Shown in pieces: positions 26,812 to 37,375 of a stretch of DNA of 64,000 bases. Under the pieces are notes generated by a model that saw only the letters and a list, made by a program, of their open reading frames with translations, was not told the DNA's origin and did not search any database. Numbering within the stretch: position 1 is the first letter of the stretch; the number at the start of each line of letters is the position of its first letter. The translations under genes and the position numbers were made by a program. The stretch comes from Fodinibius salsisoli. GTDB taxonomy: Bacteria; Bacteroidota; Rhodothermia; Balneolales; Balneolaceae. Where the stretch lies: contig NZ_JAGGJA010000008.1 of the NCBI RefSeq assembly GCF_026229185.1, positions 227,988-291,987 of the forward strand, in the 5' to 3' direction.

Positions 26812-28380
26812 ATGGGATTTAATAACTATCTCCTTCTGATTTTTATACTGACTCTTGCCTCCTGTCAACCACAACAGTCTCAATATGAGCAACTAGGGCT
26901 CGAGGAAATCACTATTACTGAGCTGCAAGAGGGCTACCGGAATGGCCACTATTCTATTGCTGAAGTCACCAGGGCCTACCTCCAACGCATTAAGGAGATT
27001 GATCAAAACGGGCCGGAACTCAATTCTATGATTTACACCAATCCGGATGCTTTAGATAAAGCGACAGCACTGGATGAAGAATGGGCTAATGGCAATAAAC
27101 GGGGGCCTCTTCATGGCATTCCCATTGTCTTAAAAGACAATATCGACACCCATGATATGCCAACGACGGCCGGTGCACGAGCTATGAAGGGATCGATACC
27201 ACCTGATGATGCTTTCATTACCGCCAAACTACGGGAAGCCGGTGCTGTAATCCTGGGGAAAAGTAATTTAAGCGAATGGGCCAATTTCCACAGTAGCTTC
27301 TCCTCCAGTGGATGGAGTGGCCTTGGTGGACAAACGAAAAATCCCTACGATCTCAGCCGCAATCCCTGTGGATCCAGTTCTGGTCCGGGCGCTGCTGTAG
27401 CTGCTAACCTGGCGGTCTTCGGGATTGGTACTGAAACCAATGGGTCTATCACCTGTCCGTCTTCGGCCAATGGACTCGTCGGCATTAAGCCTACGGTGGG
27501 GTTGCTCAGCCGGTCGGGTATCATTCCCATTTCTTTTACGCAGGATACGCCCGGCCCTATGGCCCGTACTGTTACGGATGCTGCCGTTGCCTTGGGTACG
27601 ATGGTTGGCGTAGACCCTGAGGATGCCAAGACGACCCCAAGTAAAAATCATTTTACAACAGACTATATCCAATTTCTCAATGAGGATGGTCTCAAAGGCA
27701 AACGGCTTGGCTTTTGGAAAGAACCGCTCGGCGAACATCACCGGGTGGATACGCTTATGCAGCAGACCGCCCGCTTGCTGGAAGAGCAAGGAGCCGAAAT
27801 TATTGAACTGGAGAATATATCCGGAGAAAATATCGGGAATGCCTCCTTCCAGGTCTTGTTATACGAATTCAAAGATGGGCTGAATACCTATTTCAAATCA
27901 CTCGGAGCCGATGCTCCGGTTAAAAGCCTGGATGAATTGGTGGATGTAACGCTTAGAGACTCTATAGAGATGCACTATTTCGATCACGATTTACTGATCA
28001 CTGCTAATAAGAAAGGGGATCTCAAATCCGAAGAGTATACCGAGGCGCTTAACCGAATGCTAATGCATACCCGCGATGAAGGTATCGACCGGGTGATGAA
28101 CCAACATAACCTTGATGCTATTATCAGTCCAACCGGCGCACCGGCCTGGAAAACTGATTTAATAAATGGCGATAACTTTTCCGTTTCTTCAAGCTCTCCA
28201 GCAGCAAGAGCCGGCTATCCCAATATTACGGTCCCCATGGGATTTATCGACAACTTACCCGTGGGCATTTCCTTTTTTGGAAAGGCTTGGAGTGAGCCGG
28301 AGCTTATAGAAATCGCTTTTGCCTTTGAGCAGGTGACCCAAATTCGAAGACCACCTGTCATTAAGAACCAAGCTCAATAA
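26812..28380 (+). CDS. Amidase-signature lipoprotein
   Basis: The 522-residue protein has a lipobox (LTLASCQ, Cys18), so it is exported and lipid-anchored. The amidase-signature triad is visible: Lys in IPIVLKDNIDTHDMPTTAGA, the cis-Ser in PCGSSSGPGAAVAANLA, and the nucleophile Ser in GTETNGSITCPSSANGLVGI. It is related to GatA but exported and without gatB/gatC neighbours, so a role in tRNA-Gln amidation is excluded. It hydrolyses an unknown amide. The stop is three bases from that of the convergent transaldolase gene. Confidence 0.9.
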   Translation: MGFNNYLLLIFILTLASCQPQQSQYEQLGLEEITITELQEGYRNGHYSIAEVTRAYLQRIKEIDQNGPELNSMIYTNPDALDKATALDEEWANGNKRGPLHGIPIVLKDNIDTHDMPTTAGARAMKGSIPPDDAFITAKLREAGAVILGKSNLSEWANFHSSFSSSGWSGLGGQTKNPYDLSRNPCGSSSGPGAAVAANLAVFGIGTETNGSITCPSSANGLVGIKPTVGLLSRSGIIPISFTQDTPGPMARTVTDAAVALGTMVGVDPEDAKTTPSKNHFTTDYIQFLNEDGLKGKRLGFWKEPLGEHHRVDTLMQQTARLLEEQGAEIIELENISGENIGNASFQVLLYEFKDGLNTYFKSLGADAPVKSLDELVDVTLRDSIEMHYFDHDLLITANKKGDLKSEEYTEALNRMLMHTRDEGIDRVMNQHNLDAIISPTGAPAWKTDLINGDNFSVSSSSPAARAGYPNITVPMGFIDNLPVGISFFGKAWSEPELIEIAFAFEQVTQIRRPPVIKNQAQ

Positions 28381-28383
28381 CGT

Positions 28384-29052
28384 TTACTCGGCCGTTTCCT
28401 TTAACTTTTCCTGCAGTTTATCCCAGTCAGCCAGAAAACGCTCCAGTCCACTGTCAGTTTTGGGGTGGTGCAACAGCTGATCAATCACTTTGAGCGGCAT
28501 TGTAGCAACATCAGCACCGAGACGGGCAGACTCAAGTACGTGCATTGGGTGGCGAATGCTGGCAGCAAGTATTTCTGTTTCAAAGCCGTAATTATCGTAA
28601 ATAGTGACGATGTCTTCAATAAGCTGCATACCATCATCAGAGATATCGTCCAAACGACCGATAAAAGGAGATATATAAGTAGCCCCGGCTTTGGCAGCTA
28701 ACAAAGCTTGTGTTGGGGAAAAACAAAGGGTACAGTTGGTACGAATGCCCTCATCAGACAAGCTTCGAATAGCCTTGATGCCATCTTTAATCAGCGGAAC
28801 TTTGACCACTACATTATCAGCAATTTTGGCCAGGTGGCGAGCTTCCGTCATAATTTCGTCATACTCGGTTGAGACTACCTCTGCAGAAACATCACCTTCG
28901 ACAATGTTACAGATCTTGGCGATGTGTCCTTCAAAATCGGCAACTCCTATCTTAGCACATAAACTGGGGTTGGTTGTTACTCCATCCAGTACGCCCAAAT
29001 CATGGGCCTCCTGAATTTCATCAAGATCTGCGGTGTCTATAAAAAACTTCAT
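28384..29052 (-). CDS. Transaldolase/fructose-6-phosphate aldolase (FSA/TalC type)
   Basis: The 222-residue small-form transaldolase starts [20 protein letters not shown], then [13 protein letters not shown]. The Schiff-base lysine is in NVVVKVPLI (Lys84, matching Lys85 of E. coli FSA). Small size separates it from TalB. It acts in the cytosol on fructose-6-phosphate or sedoheptulose-7-phosphate. In this phylum such genes are commonly the only transaldolase, so a pentose phosphate role is likely, but FSA and transaldolase cannot be told apart here with certainty. Confidence 0.93.
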   Translation of the reverse strand: MKFFIDTADLDEIQEAHDLGVLDGVTTNPSLCAKIGVADFEGHIAKICNIVEGDVSAEVVSTEYDEIMTEARHLAKIADNVVVKVPLIKDGIKAIRSLSDEGIRTNCTLCFSPTQALLAAKAGATYISPFIGRLDDISDDGMQLIEDIVTIYDNYGFETEILAASIRHPMHVLESARLGADVATMPLKVIDQLLHHPKTDSGLERFLADWDKLQEKLKETAE

Positions 29053-29453
29053 AGTTTAATGTAGGCTTAGTTGATTGGTTTGTAATAGATTTTAAAATAC
29101 AAAAAAAGTTTCTCTTTCTTAACAGAAACATGCCATTGTTTCTTTATATTCTGAATTATCTTTGGGCTAACATTGAGCTCCTGTTTGATTTGAGGCTTTT
29201 TCAACTCCAACCAAAAGATTTAAAGCCATTAGACAGGCTCCTAAATGTTAAAAAAGTTAAAAACACCACTATTTACTGAGTTTTAGCAGATTCTCTGTAT
29301 CATTTAGGTTACGATCTCGTATTGGGACAGTTAATATCCTAAAAATAACAGCAAGGAGCGTTCAAGAGTCAAACTTTTACTCTTTATTTAGGCATGCTGT
29401 TATACACGTTTATAAATGTGGAACCCCAGACTTTATTTTAAAAATCTATCCAA
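29053..29453. other. 401-bp divergent intergenic region
   Basis: The region separates the transaldolase gene from the RND operon. It is A/T-rich, holds no credible ORF or RNA gene, and shows no strong hairpin. One promoter-like site is listed separately. Its length leaves room for regulation of the efflux operon, but I recognise no operator. Confidence 0.6.
29135..29164 (+). promoter_or_regulatory. Possible promoter of the RND efflux operon
   Basis: ATTG at 29135-29138 and TATCTTTG at 29157-29164 are 18 bp apart. TATCTTTG fits the Bacteroidota -7 consensus TANNTTTG exactly, but the -33 box has three of four bases and the gap is one short. It would give a leader of about 280 nt. Confidence 0.3.
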
Positions 29454-30680
29454 GTGAAGAAATTATTACCTTATTCCATTGTCGTTGCAATCATATTTTT
29501 TCAAGCATGTGGTGGAAATACCGAAGGACCCAATAATCCTGGTCCGGGTGGAGGGATGAATCCAGCAGCTAACCCGGGGATCAGCGTAGAGACCATTGTC
29601 GCATCAACCAGTGATATCTCCGAACAGATTAAATCGTTTGGAAACATCAGGGCCGCTGAAATTGTCAATGTAACCCCTCAGGTTTCCAATAGAGTAACGG
29701 CCATTTATGCCGATCTCGGCGATACCGTAAGACAGGGAGAGGTAATGGCTAAAATCTATGACGTCCCCTTTCGCGATCAATATCAGCAGGCGAAATCTCA
29801 GCTGGAACAAAGCAAGTCAGCTTATGTGCGGGATAGCCTTCAGTATTATCGCCAACAAACACTGCATGAGAAAGAACTTATTAGCTCAACAGAATTTGAT
29901 GATGCCCGGGCTACTTTTCAAAACAGTAAGGCTCAACTCGAAGCTTCACGAGCAAACCTTACCCAAAGCCGTGAAGACCTAAAAAATACCGAAATCACTT
30001 CTCCGGTTTATGGCGTGGTCTTAACCCGGAATATTTCAACCGGTGACTTAGCTTCAACGGGGCAGGTGGCCTACGAGGTTGGAAATTTGACGGGCTACCA
30101 GGCACGGGTTTACCTGCCACTGGAGGAATGGCGGAAAATTGAGATCGGTCAACCGGTAAGCTTTCGGGTTTCCAACCAGCAAGATATTACAGGCGAAGGA
30201 CGGGTTACCCAAATTAGTCCTCGCATCGATCCCACAACGGGACTGGGCGAAGTGGTAATCAGTCTTACCGACCGGGGAACTTCCATTTATCAAGGTGTGC
30301 TCGTTCAATCTATTATCAATGTGGAGACACATCAAGATGCAGTGACGATTCCCAGATCTGCGTTGGTAGAAAACGTACAAACCTTGATTGAGCCTGAATC
30401 CAACACTATACAACTGGAGCGCAGTTACTCCGCTTTTGTTGTTCAGAACGATTCGCTTGCCCTACGCCGTGAATTGACGCTGGGTATTGAGCAAGGCAAT
30501 GAAATAGAAATTCTGGAAGGCATTGGCGCGGGCGATGAAGTTGTTATTACCGGCCAGAATAGTCTTAATGACAGCTCCAAAGTGCGTGTAGCCGGCCAGG
30601 AAGATTTTCAGCCAGCCGAAGAGATCCCAATTGAAGCTTCGGAGCAAAGTACCGCAGATACGAGCTCAACCTCACGTTAA
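29454..30680 (+). CDS. RND efflux periplasmic adaptor (HlyD/MFP) lipoprotein
   Basis: This 408-residue protein starts at GTG. A lipobox (FFQACG, Cys19) anchors it to the inner membrane. It has a lipoyl/barrel-sandwich hybrid half (VTPQVSNRVTAIYADLGDTV), a coiled hairpin of about 115-180 rich in Gln and Ser, the second lipoyl half (ITSPVYGVVLTRNISTGD), a beta-barrel and a membrane-proximal domain. It links RND pumps to an outer-membrane channel. It is the first gene of an operon with two RND pumps (26 and 11 bp gaps). No TolC-type gene is present, so a channel from elsewhere is needed. Confidence 0.93.
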   Translation: MKKLLPYSIVVAIIFFQACGGNTEGPNNPGPGGGMNPAANPGISVETIVASTSDISEQIKSFGNIRAAEIVNVTPQVSNRVTAIYADLGDTVRQGEVMAKIYDVPFRDQYQQAKSQLEQSKSAYVRDSLQYYRQQTLHEKELISSTEFDDARATFQNSKAQLEASRANLTQSREDLKNTEITSPVYGVVLTRNISTGDLASTGQVAYEVGNLTGYQARVYLPLEEWRKIEIGQPVSFRVSNQQDITGEGRVTQISPRIDPTTGLGEVVISLTDRGTSIYQGVLVQSIINVETHQDAVTIPRSALVENVQTLIEPESNTIQLERSYSAFVVQNDSLALRRELTLGIEQGNEIEILEGIGAGDEVVITGQNSLNDSSKVRVAGQEDFQPAEEIPIEASEQSTADTSSTSR

Positions 30681-30706
30681 TCCAGATTTAGAACCAACAT
30701 TATTAT

Positions 30707-33700
30707 ATGAAAGCTTTAGCACGAAAAGCGGTTGAGCGCCCGGTCACTTTTTTCATGACCAGCCTGATTGTCATTGGCTTTGGTTTGTTCGGGCTCTCTA
30801 ACCTTCGGCTGAACTTGTATCCGGATGTCTCTTTCCCTACGATAACCGTCTATACTTCTTACGAGGGAGTAGCACCGGAAGATATTGAAACATTGATTAC
30901 CCGCCCCATCGAAGAGCAGGTAGGCAGTATCAGTGGAGTCCAACGGGTACGTTCGATATCGAATCAGGGGGCTTCTATCATCAAGCTTGACTTCGATTGG
31001 GGAACCGATCTGTATGTGGCGGAATCGGATGTTCGCAAAGAGCTCGACTTTGTCCGGAGGACCATCCCCGACGATGCGGAACAGCCTATTGTCTATTCTT
31101 ACGACCCTAACCAGGAACCGATTATTGTTCTGACGCTGACCTCCAACATCCGGAGTCCACGGGAGCTTAGGACCGTGGCGAAACAACGAGTAGAGCAGCA
31201 GTTGGAGCGTATCTCCGGGGTAGCCTCCAGCGAAACATCCGGCGGGTATGAGCGACAAATAAATATCGATATTAGCAACGAGCAGATGCGGGCATACAAC
31301 CTGAACATCTCGGATATTGCAACCAAGCTGCAGCAGGAAAACATCCAGGTTCCGGCCGGAGAGCTGATAGAAGGACGTACTATCTATTCGCTGCGCACGC
31401 TGGGAGAATTTGAAAATGTTGACCAGATCAGAGATATGATTGTGGCAGTCCGCGAGGGCGAGCCGCTAAAGCTGGAGGACGTAGCCTCCGTCGAAGATGG
31501 TGTAGCCCAGCCTATTGGCAATGTACATGTAGATGGTGAAGAAGGCGTTATTCTCAATGTCTATCGCCAAAGTGATGCTAATGTCGTAACTACGGCCAAC
31601 TCGGTGGTTAGCGGCATTGGTGACCTTGAGCGTGTGCTCCCCGATGATATCAAAATTGATGTATTGACGAACGAAGCAGAATTTATAGAAAGCTCAATCG
31701 ATAACCTGTTGTGGACAGGGCTTCAGGCCGTACTTTTAGTGGTACTCATTCTGTTGGCATTCCTCCATAGTGGCCGCTCCGCCCTGATTATTGCCATATC
31801 GATCCCGGTTTCTATTATCTCCACCTTTAGTATTATGGACTGGGCTGATTTAAGCTTAAACATTATTTCCCTTTCCGGGCTCACGCTGGCTGTGGGTATG
31901 GTGGTGGATGATGCGGTGGTTGTGTTAGAAAACATATTCCGTTTTAAAGAAGAAGGAAATGAACGTGAAAAAGCGGCTATTTTTGGAGCGCAAGAAGTAG
32001 CGGTTCCGGTGGTTATTTCCACCCTTACTACGCTCGTTGTTTTCCTCCCTATTCTTTTTGTGCCCGGCATCGCAGGCTTTCTATTCCGAGACCTGGCACT
32101 GACGATCTCTTTTGCCCTCTCAGTATCCTCGCTGGTTGCTCTCTCCCTCATCCCCATGATGAGCTCCCTTATGCTGGATACGGACCAGGAACAAAACGAG
32201 GATTCCAGGAATTATCTGCAGCGCCTGTTAGATTGGAGCCGTGACAGCATCTATAAAAGAATTATGGCCTCTCCCCTGCTTCTTTTAGGGGCGTTGGTTT
32301 TCCCAGTGTATTGGCTCTTCAAGTGGATAGGTCAAAAAACCGGTGGGTATCTTTCCCAAAAAGTGGCTCCAGCCATCAACAATTACTTGAATCGGCTTGA
32401 GAATAAATATGAAACCACTCTCGATCGAATTTTGAACCGAAGCAGCCTTACCGTCATTGCCGCTGTCCTTCTTTTTCTTATTACTCTTCCGATCTATAAT
32501 TTTCTGGGAGGCGAATTCTTCCCAAAAGTGGATGACAATGCTTTCATCCTGGATGTTCAGCGAACACCCGGCGTGAGTTTATTAGAATTAGAGCGTTCTA
32601 TCTCGCAAGTTGAAAAGACCATCAAAAAGAATGTGCCCGAAGCGCGCCTTATTGTCTCAGACTTTGGAGACAAGGAAGGAATCGAAGGAGCTGATAATCC
32701 GGGCGGTTACCAAGGGACTATCCGGGTTGAACTGGTGCCTCAGGATGAACGCCGGCGCAGTGAGTCTCAGATTACCGGCACCCTGCTGGAAGACCTCGAA
32801 GCCGTAGCGGGAACAGAAATCAAGGAGGTTCAGCAAGATCCGCTGAGTCCTGAAACAGAAAGTGGCCTCATTGTACAAATCTTTGGCTTTGAGCCATCGA
32901 CCAAAGAAGAACTGGCGAATGGCGTGAAGGAACGTCTGAATAACATCGAAGGCATTGTAAACGTGACGAGCACGGCAGACCAAGGCCGCCCCGAACTGCG
33001 TATCATCATGGATCGGGAACGTATTTCACGTATTGGGCTGAACACTTCTCAAGTGGCTAATGCTATCAGTGATGCCGTGCAGGGCAACCTTGCGACCACC
33101 TATGTTGACCAGGGCATTGAGTTTGAAGTACGTGTTCAACTGGATGAGCTTGATAAAGCCTCGGTCAGTGACTTGCGCAACCTGCAGGTGCAACTTTCTT
33201 CGGGTAGCTGGGCTCCGCTATCCAACCTGGCCCGTATTGAACGGTACAGTGGGCCCACCAATATTTTGCGCGTCAACCAAGAGCGTGTGACTGAAGTTAC
33301 AGCCGATCTCTCAGGTATTGATCTGGGCGCAGCCAGTAACCGGACCCGTGACCAGCTCGACGGTATTGACTGGCCGGAGGGCTATCGCTACCAGATCGCC
33401 GGTTCGGCCGAAGATCAGCAGCAGTCATTTAACTACCTGTTGATCGCATTTATTATTGCCGGCATTCTAACCTATATGGTGATGGCCTCGCAGTTCGAAA
33501 GCCTGGTAGAACCATTTATCATTATTCTTACCATTCCTCTCGCCCTCACCGGCGTGTTGCTGGTGCTATGGATCACCGGAACCTCCATTAGTGTTACATC
33601 TATGGTAGGGCTTATTTTGCTCTCCGGTATCGTAGTGAATAATGGAATTGTGATGATTGACTATATCAAGATTCTGCAGGCTCGTAATATGTCTCGCCGT

Positions 33701-33979
33701 GAGGCGATTGTTAAAGGAGCAGGACGCCGTCTGCGGCCCATCCTGATGACCGCCCTTACTACTATTCTCTGTATGGTCCCACTTGCCTTAGAGCTGGGAT
33801 CTGGTTCTGAAACCTGGAGCCCTATGGCCCGAACGGTCATTGGCGGGCTCACAATGTCCACGTTGCTTATGCTTTTTGTAGTGCCCTGTCTTTACAACCT
33901 GATCAATGCTACAGTTGAAAATATGGGCTTCGACTCCGTCCACAAAGTGGATCCTTTAATAGAAACCGAAACAAGCTGA
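30707..33979 (+). CDS. RND-family efflux permease (first)
   Basis: The 1090-residue AcrB-type inner-membrane pump has two large periplasmic loops and about twelve membrane helices. The proton-relay helix 4 has AVGMVVDDAVVVLENIFRF, retaining the Asp pair, and the helix 10-11 region reads LSGIVVNNGIVMIDYIKIL. A cytoplasmic stretch of about 60 residues follows helix 6 (near 500-560) and is longer than usual. With no CzcA-type metal motif it is of the HAE/drug-exporter class; substrate unknown. Its partner pump follows directly, an arrangement like mdtB-mdtC. Confidence 0.95.
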   Translation: MKALARKAVERPVTFFMTSLIVIGFGLFGLSNLRLNLYPDVSFPTITVYTSYEGVAPEDIETLITRPIEEQVGSISGVQRVRSISNQGASIIKLDFDWGTDLYVAESDVRKELDFVRRTIPDDAEQPIVYSYDPNQEPIIVLTLTSNIRSPRELRTVAKQRVEQQLERISGVASSETSGGYERQINIDISNEQMRAYNLNISDIATKLQQENIQVPAGELIEGRTIYSLRTLGEFENVDQIRDMIVAVREGEPLKLEDVASVEDGVAQPIGNVHVDGEEGVILNVYRQSDANVVTTANSVVSGIGDLERVLPDDIKIDVLTNEAEFIESSIDNLLWTGLQAVLLVVLILLAFLHSGRSALIIAISIPVSIISTFSIMDWADLSLNIISLSGLTLAVGMVVDDAVVVLENIFRFKEEGNEREKAAIFGAQEVAVPVVISTLTTLVVFLPILFVPGIAGFLFRDLALTISFALSVSSLVALSLIPMMSSLMLDTDQEQNEDSRNYLQRLLDWSRDSIYKRIMASPLLLLGALVFPVYWLFKWIGQKTGGYLSQKVAPAINNYLNRLENKYETTLDRILNRSSLTVIAAVLLFLITLPIYNFLGGEFFPKVDDNAFILDVQRTPGVSLLELERSISQVEKTIKKNVPEARLIVSDFGDKEGIEGADNPGGYQGTIRVELVPQDERRRSESQITGTLLEDLEAVAGTEIKEVQQDPLSPETESGLIVQIFGFEPSTKEELANGVKERLNNIEGIVNVTSTADQGRPELRIIMDRERISRIGLNTSQVANAISDAVQGNLATTYVDQGIEFEVRVQLDELDKASVSDLRNLQVQLSSGSWAPLSNLARIERYSGPTNILRVNQERVTEVTADLSGIDLGAASNRTRDQLDGIDWPEGYRYQIAGSAEDQQQSFNYLLIAFIIAGILTYMVMASQFESLVEPFIIILTIPLALTGVLLVLWITGTSISVTSMVGLILLSGIVVNNGIVMIDYIKILQARNMSRREAIVKGAGRRLRPILMTALTTILCMVPLALELGSGSETWSPMARTVIGGLTMSTLLMLFVVPCLYNLINATVENMGFDSVHKVDPLIETETS

Positions 33980-33990
33980 GGGAAAGTGCC

Positions 33991-36900
33991 ATGAAAAAAT
34001 TTAGCGTAGCAGGCAAGATTTTAAATCGGCCGATCACCGTTATTATGATCACCCTGGTTGTTATCGGTTTTGGTGCGTTTTCGTTGTCAAATCTGAAAAT
34101 AACCCTTTATCCATCATTCAATATCCCCATACTTGCGGTACAAACCAACTACAGCAATGTAGCTCCGGAAGACATGCAGAAACTGGTTGTAGAACCGATA
34201 GAAGGAGCTATTTCGGCCATTGAGGGTATCGACACAATGGAAGGAGACATCAGTAAGGGAAGCGCTTTTATTGTATTGGAGCTACAAAATGGCGTAAATA
34301 TCCGGAACATTGAATTGAAAGTCCGGGAAGCCATATCGCGCATACGAAATGAATTGCCGGAAGAAGCATCTGAGCCTGTCATCTTCCAGTTCGACCCGGA
34401 AAACTTTCCCATTATGCGCCTAAGCCTCGATGCCGAAAACCGGGGGCTGGATGAACTGCGTCGCCTTGGCGTAGAGTTTATTGAGCCCCGCATTGAACGA
34501 CTCGATGGGGTAGCATCCGCCGATACTCGGGGAGGGCTTCAGCGCCAAATTTATGTACATGTGGATCCGATATCTCTTGCCCAGCACCGCATGGTGCCCA
34601 GTGATATTGAGCAAGCGCTACGCTCCAATAACGTCCAGGTACCCATGGGTAATATCATAGCTGATAAAAATAGCTATAGCTTGGTGGCTCAATCGATGTA
34701 TCAGGATGTGGATCAAATTCGGCAGACCATTATTAAGATGACGGACTCCGGTGTCCCCATCCGGGTTAAAGATGTGGCAAAGGTTGAAGATAACTTTGCC
34801 GAAGTTACGACGCTCGTAGAAATTAATGGCAAAAACAGTGTTACGCTGGAAGTCCAAAAGAAATCGGATGCCAACACCCTGGATGTAGCTAACGCCGTGC
34901 TGGCAGAACTCCCGACGATTAATAATAACCTGCCACCCGGAGTCAATCTGCAGATTCGCACAAATGACGGGGAGAACATTGAAAACTCTATTTCCAATTT
35001 AACGCAATCGGCGTTGGCAGCCTTAGTTGTTGTTATTATCGTACTTCTCATTTTTATGGGCGGCTGGCGTATTGCACTGGTCGTAGCAGCCTCTATTCCT
35101 GTTTCCGTGACGGCCAGCTTTGCGGGCATGTATGCTGCAGGACTTACCCTGAACATCCTTACCATCACGGCCTTAGCGCTTGCCATTGGCCTGCTTGTGG
35201 ATAACGCTATCGTTGTTGCTGAAAGTATTGCACGGAAGCTGGAAGCAAATATCCCAAAGATGCAGGCGGCCCTGGAAGGCACCAACGAAGTGATTGGGGC
35301 CCTCTTAGGAGCCACCCTTACAACGCTGGGGGTTTTTATACCCATTGTTGGGATCTCAGGAGTGCAGGGACAGTTCTTTGCTCAGTTTGCCCTTACCATC
35401 AGTATCGCGATCAGTATTTCTTTTATCGCTTCCATCATTCTGGTTCCTGTGCTGTCGCTGTTACTGTTGGATAAAAAGGAATTCCAACGGCACAGCGGCT
35501 CGTTCAAAGCCATCCACAAATTAGAGGAATGGTATTCGCAGTCACTTCGTTGGTTTATGTTCCGCAAATGGATTGTCTTGGTTTTTGTCATTTTTCTGCT
35601 GGGTGGTACATACGGACTTTATAACACATTAGAGTTTCAGTTTTTTACCGAATCAGACTCTGGACAGGTTTCTATGGAAGTGGAGCTGCCTTCTGGAACC
35701 AAGCTGGTTCGTACTGCAGAGGCTATTCGTAGCATTGGCCACGAAATCCAACAAAAAGACCCTGTGTCATCGGTCATTACAACCATTGGCCGACAACGCT
35801 TTAACAGCCGTTCAAATATCGGTGAGATTACCGTGAATCTCGTTGACCAAGGTAACCGAGATGTTACTACTAATGAATTTTCGGCCCAGCTTAGGCGGGA
35901 ACTTTCGGAACCGGGAGTCGAGTTAAACTTCCGGGGTGGTGGTGGATTCGGTGGCTTCAGCAGTGGAATAAGGCTTAGTCTGGTCGGTCCTGACATTGAA
36001 GTGTTACAAGCCATCTCTGACCGTATTGAACAAAAGATGCTCAGTGACGAGAATGTCATTTCGGTGGATAACGGCCGTACTGACCCTACCCCAGAGCTGC
36101 AATTTCATGTAGATCGGCAGCGGATTAACCGGATGGGAAGCTCATTAAATGAGGTAGCCACCTCTCTCAAAACCCAGGTACAGGGAACGCGTGTAGGATA
36201 TCTGCGTCAGGAAGGCCGTGAAGTTCCTATTATGGTTCAGGCTCAGAAAGCAGCGCTGACCAGTCGAGACGAGCTCTTCGATCTTGAGCTCATAGAGGTT
36301 GACAGCCAGCGCGTTCCTGTAGCAGCTCTTGGCCATTTTGAAAGTGTAGAAGGTGTTAATGAAATCCAGCGACGGGACCGAGAAACCGTGCTCGATGTAA
36401 ACATACAACTGGCCGGGAATGCTAACGAGTACCGGCAGGATATCATTAATTTTATCCAGCAGGAAGTCGTGCTGCCGGAAGGATATCGCTATGAGTTTAC
36501 AGGGGGAACCAGTGATGCAGATGAAGGGAGCAGCGAAGTTATGTGGTCGCTCCTTTTTGCAATTGCGCTTACCTATATGATTATGGCTTCCCTGTTTGAG
36601 AACTTCCGCGATCCTTTTGTAATCTGGTTCTCAATTCCATTGGCCTTCTTCGGGGCATTAGTGGGCCTCTGGATGACCCTGACTCCTCTTACTGCTACTG
36701 CCTTCATCGGTATGTTCATGCTGGTAGGCATTATTGTCAATAATGGTATCGTTCTGGTAGATTATATGCATCTTTACACTGCCGATAACAGCGAATCATC
36801 TTCCCTGCTCGATAATGTTATTGAAGCCTGTAAACGACGCATGCGGCCCATACTGCTTACCGCCTTAACCACTATCTGTTCTATGGTTCCGCTCTCGTTG

Positions 36901-37056
36901 GGTATTGGAACGGGAGCAGAAATTTGGGCTCCGTTAGCCCGATCGGTAATTGGTGGGCTTTTCTTTGGTTCAATTCTTACCCTCTATGTGGTCCCAATCT
37001 TTGTGATGGGAATAAGCAAAACAAGGCGTAAAGCAATACAACAAGAAAAATCCTGA
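33991..37056 (+). CDS. RND-family efflux permease (second)
   Basis: This 1021-residue AcrB-type pump is distinct from the preceding one. Helix 4 reads AIGLLVDNAIVVAESIARKL, with VDN instead of the VDD of the first pump, a form common in related exporters. The porter domain includes the unusual glycine-rich LNFRGGGGFGGFSSGIRLSL near 650. The helix 10-11 region is LVGIIVNNGIVLVDYMHLY. It begins 11 bp after the first pump, so both probably share the adaptor and may form a mixed trimer, as shown for MdtBC in E. coli; here that is inference. Confidence 0.95.
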   Translation: MKKFSVAGKILNRPITVIMITLVVIGFGAFSLSNLKITLYPSFNIPILAVQTNYSNVAPEDMQKLVVEPIEGAISAIEGIDTMEGDISKGSAFIVLELQNGVNIRNIELKVREAISRIRNELPEEASEPVIFQFDPENFPIMRLSLDAENRGLDELRRLGVEFIEPRIERLDGVASADTRGGLQRQIYVHVDPISLAQHRMVPSDIEQALRSNNVQVPMGNIIADKNSYSLVAQSMYQDVDQIRQTIIKMTDSGVPIRVKDVAKVEDNFAEVTTLVEINGKNSVTLEVQKKSDANTLDVANAVLAELPTINNNLPPGVNLQIRTNDGENIENSISNLTQSALAALVVVIIVLLIFMGGWRIALVVAASIPVSVTASFAGMYAAGLTLNILTITALALAIGLLVDNAIVVAESIARKLEANIPKMQAALEGTNEVIGALLGATLTTLGVFIPIVGISGVQGQFFAQFALTISIAISISFIASIILVPVLSLLLLDKKEFQRHSGSFKAIHKLEEWYSQSLRWFMFRKWIVLVFVIFLLGGTYGLYNTLEFQFFTESDSGQVSMEVELPSGTKLVRTAEAIRSIGHEIQQKDPVSSVITTIGRQRFNSRSNIGEITVNLVDQGNRDVTTNEFSAQLRRELSEPGVELNFRGGGGFGGFSSGIRLSLVGPDIEVLQAISDRIEQKMLSDENVISVDNGRTDPTPELQFHVDRQRINRMGSSLNEVATSLKTQVQGTRVGYLRQEGREVPIMVQAQKAALTSRDELFDLELIEVDSQRVPVAALGHFESVEGVNEIQRRDRETVLDVNIQLAGNANEYRQDIINFIQQEVVLPEGYRYEFTGGTSDADEGSSEVMWSLLFAIALTYMIMASLFENFRDPFVIWFSIPLAFFGALVGLWMTLTPLTATAFIGMFMLVGIIVNNGIVLVDYMHLYTADNSESSSLLDNVIEACKRRMRPILLTALTTICSMVPLSLGIGTGAEIWAPLARSVIGGLFFGSILTLYVVPIFVMGISKTRRKAIQQEKS

Positions 37057-37375
37057 ATCTGTACCTAAATAACGTCAGTTCTATATAAGAGAGATAAGCT
37101 TTAAAAATCCCCCCCCTCGAGGGGAGTGCCGGGCAGCAGGTTCAATGGCACATAGACTTTTTTAAAAGAGTTTCTCTCCCTGCCGGGTAGGGAGAAATCA
37201 AAAGAGGGTCAACACTACTTCTTGACCCATCCTAAATCCTTCCCTATGAATAGGGAAGGACTTGAAAAGCCTATTTGATACCTGTTTTAATCCCTCAACA
37301 ATAGCTCTTCTCCTGATTTTTTTAGGGGAAAACAAAGCCATTTATTGCTTTCAATTCCTGATCCCGAATTCATGT
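37057..37375. other. 319-bp gap with several hairpins after the RND operon
   Basis: This holds no gene. It contains CCCCCCCTCGAGGGG, TCTCTCCCTGCCGGGTAGGGAGA split around 37175-37197, GGTCAACACTACTTCTTGACC and CCTTCCCTATGAATAGGGAAGG as successive inverted repeats. None has a clean T-run, so they look like stacked extragenic palindromes more than one terminator, though they could end the operon transcript. Confidence 0.6.

Noticed and set aside
26812..28380. GatA subunit of tRNA amidotransferase
   Set aside because: A lipobox shows export, and gatB/gatC are absent; the amidase signature alone is not specific to GatA.
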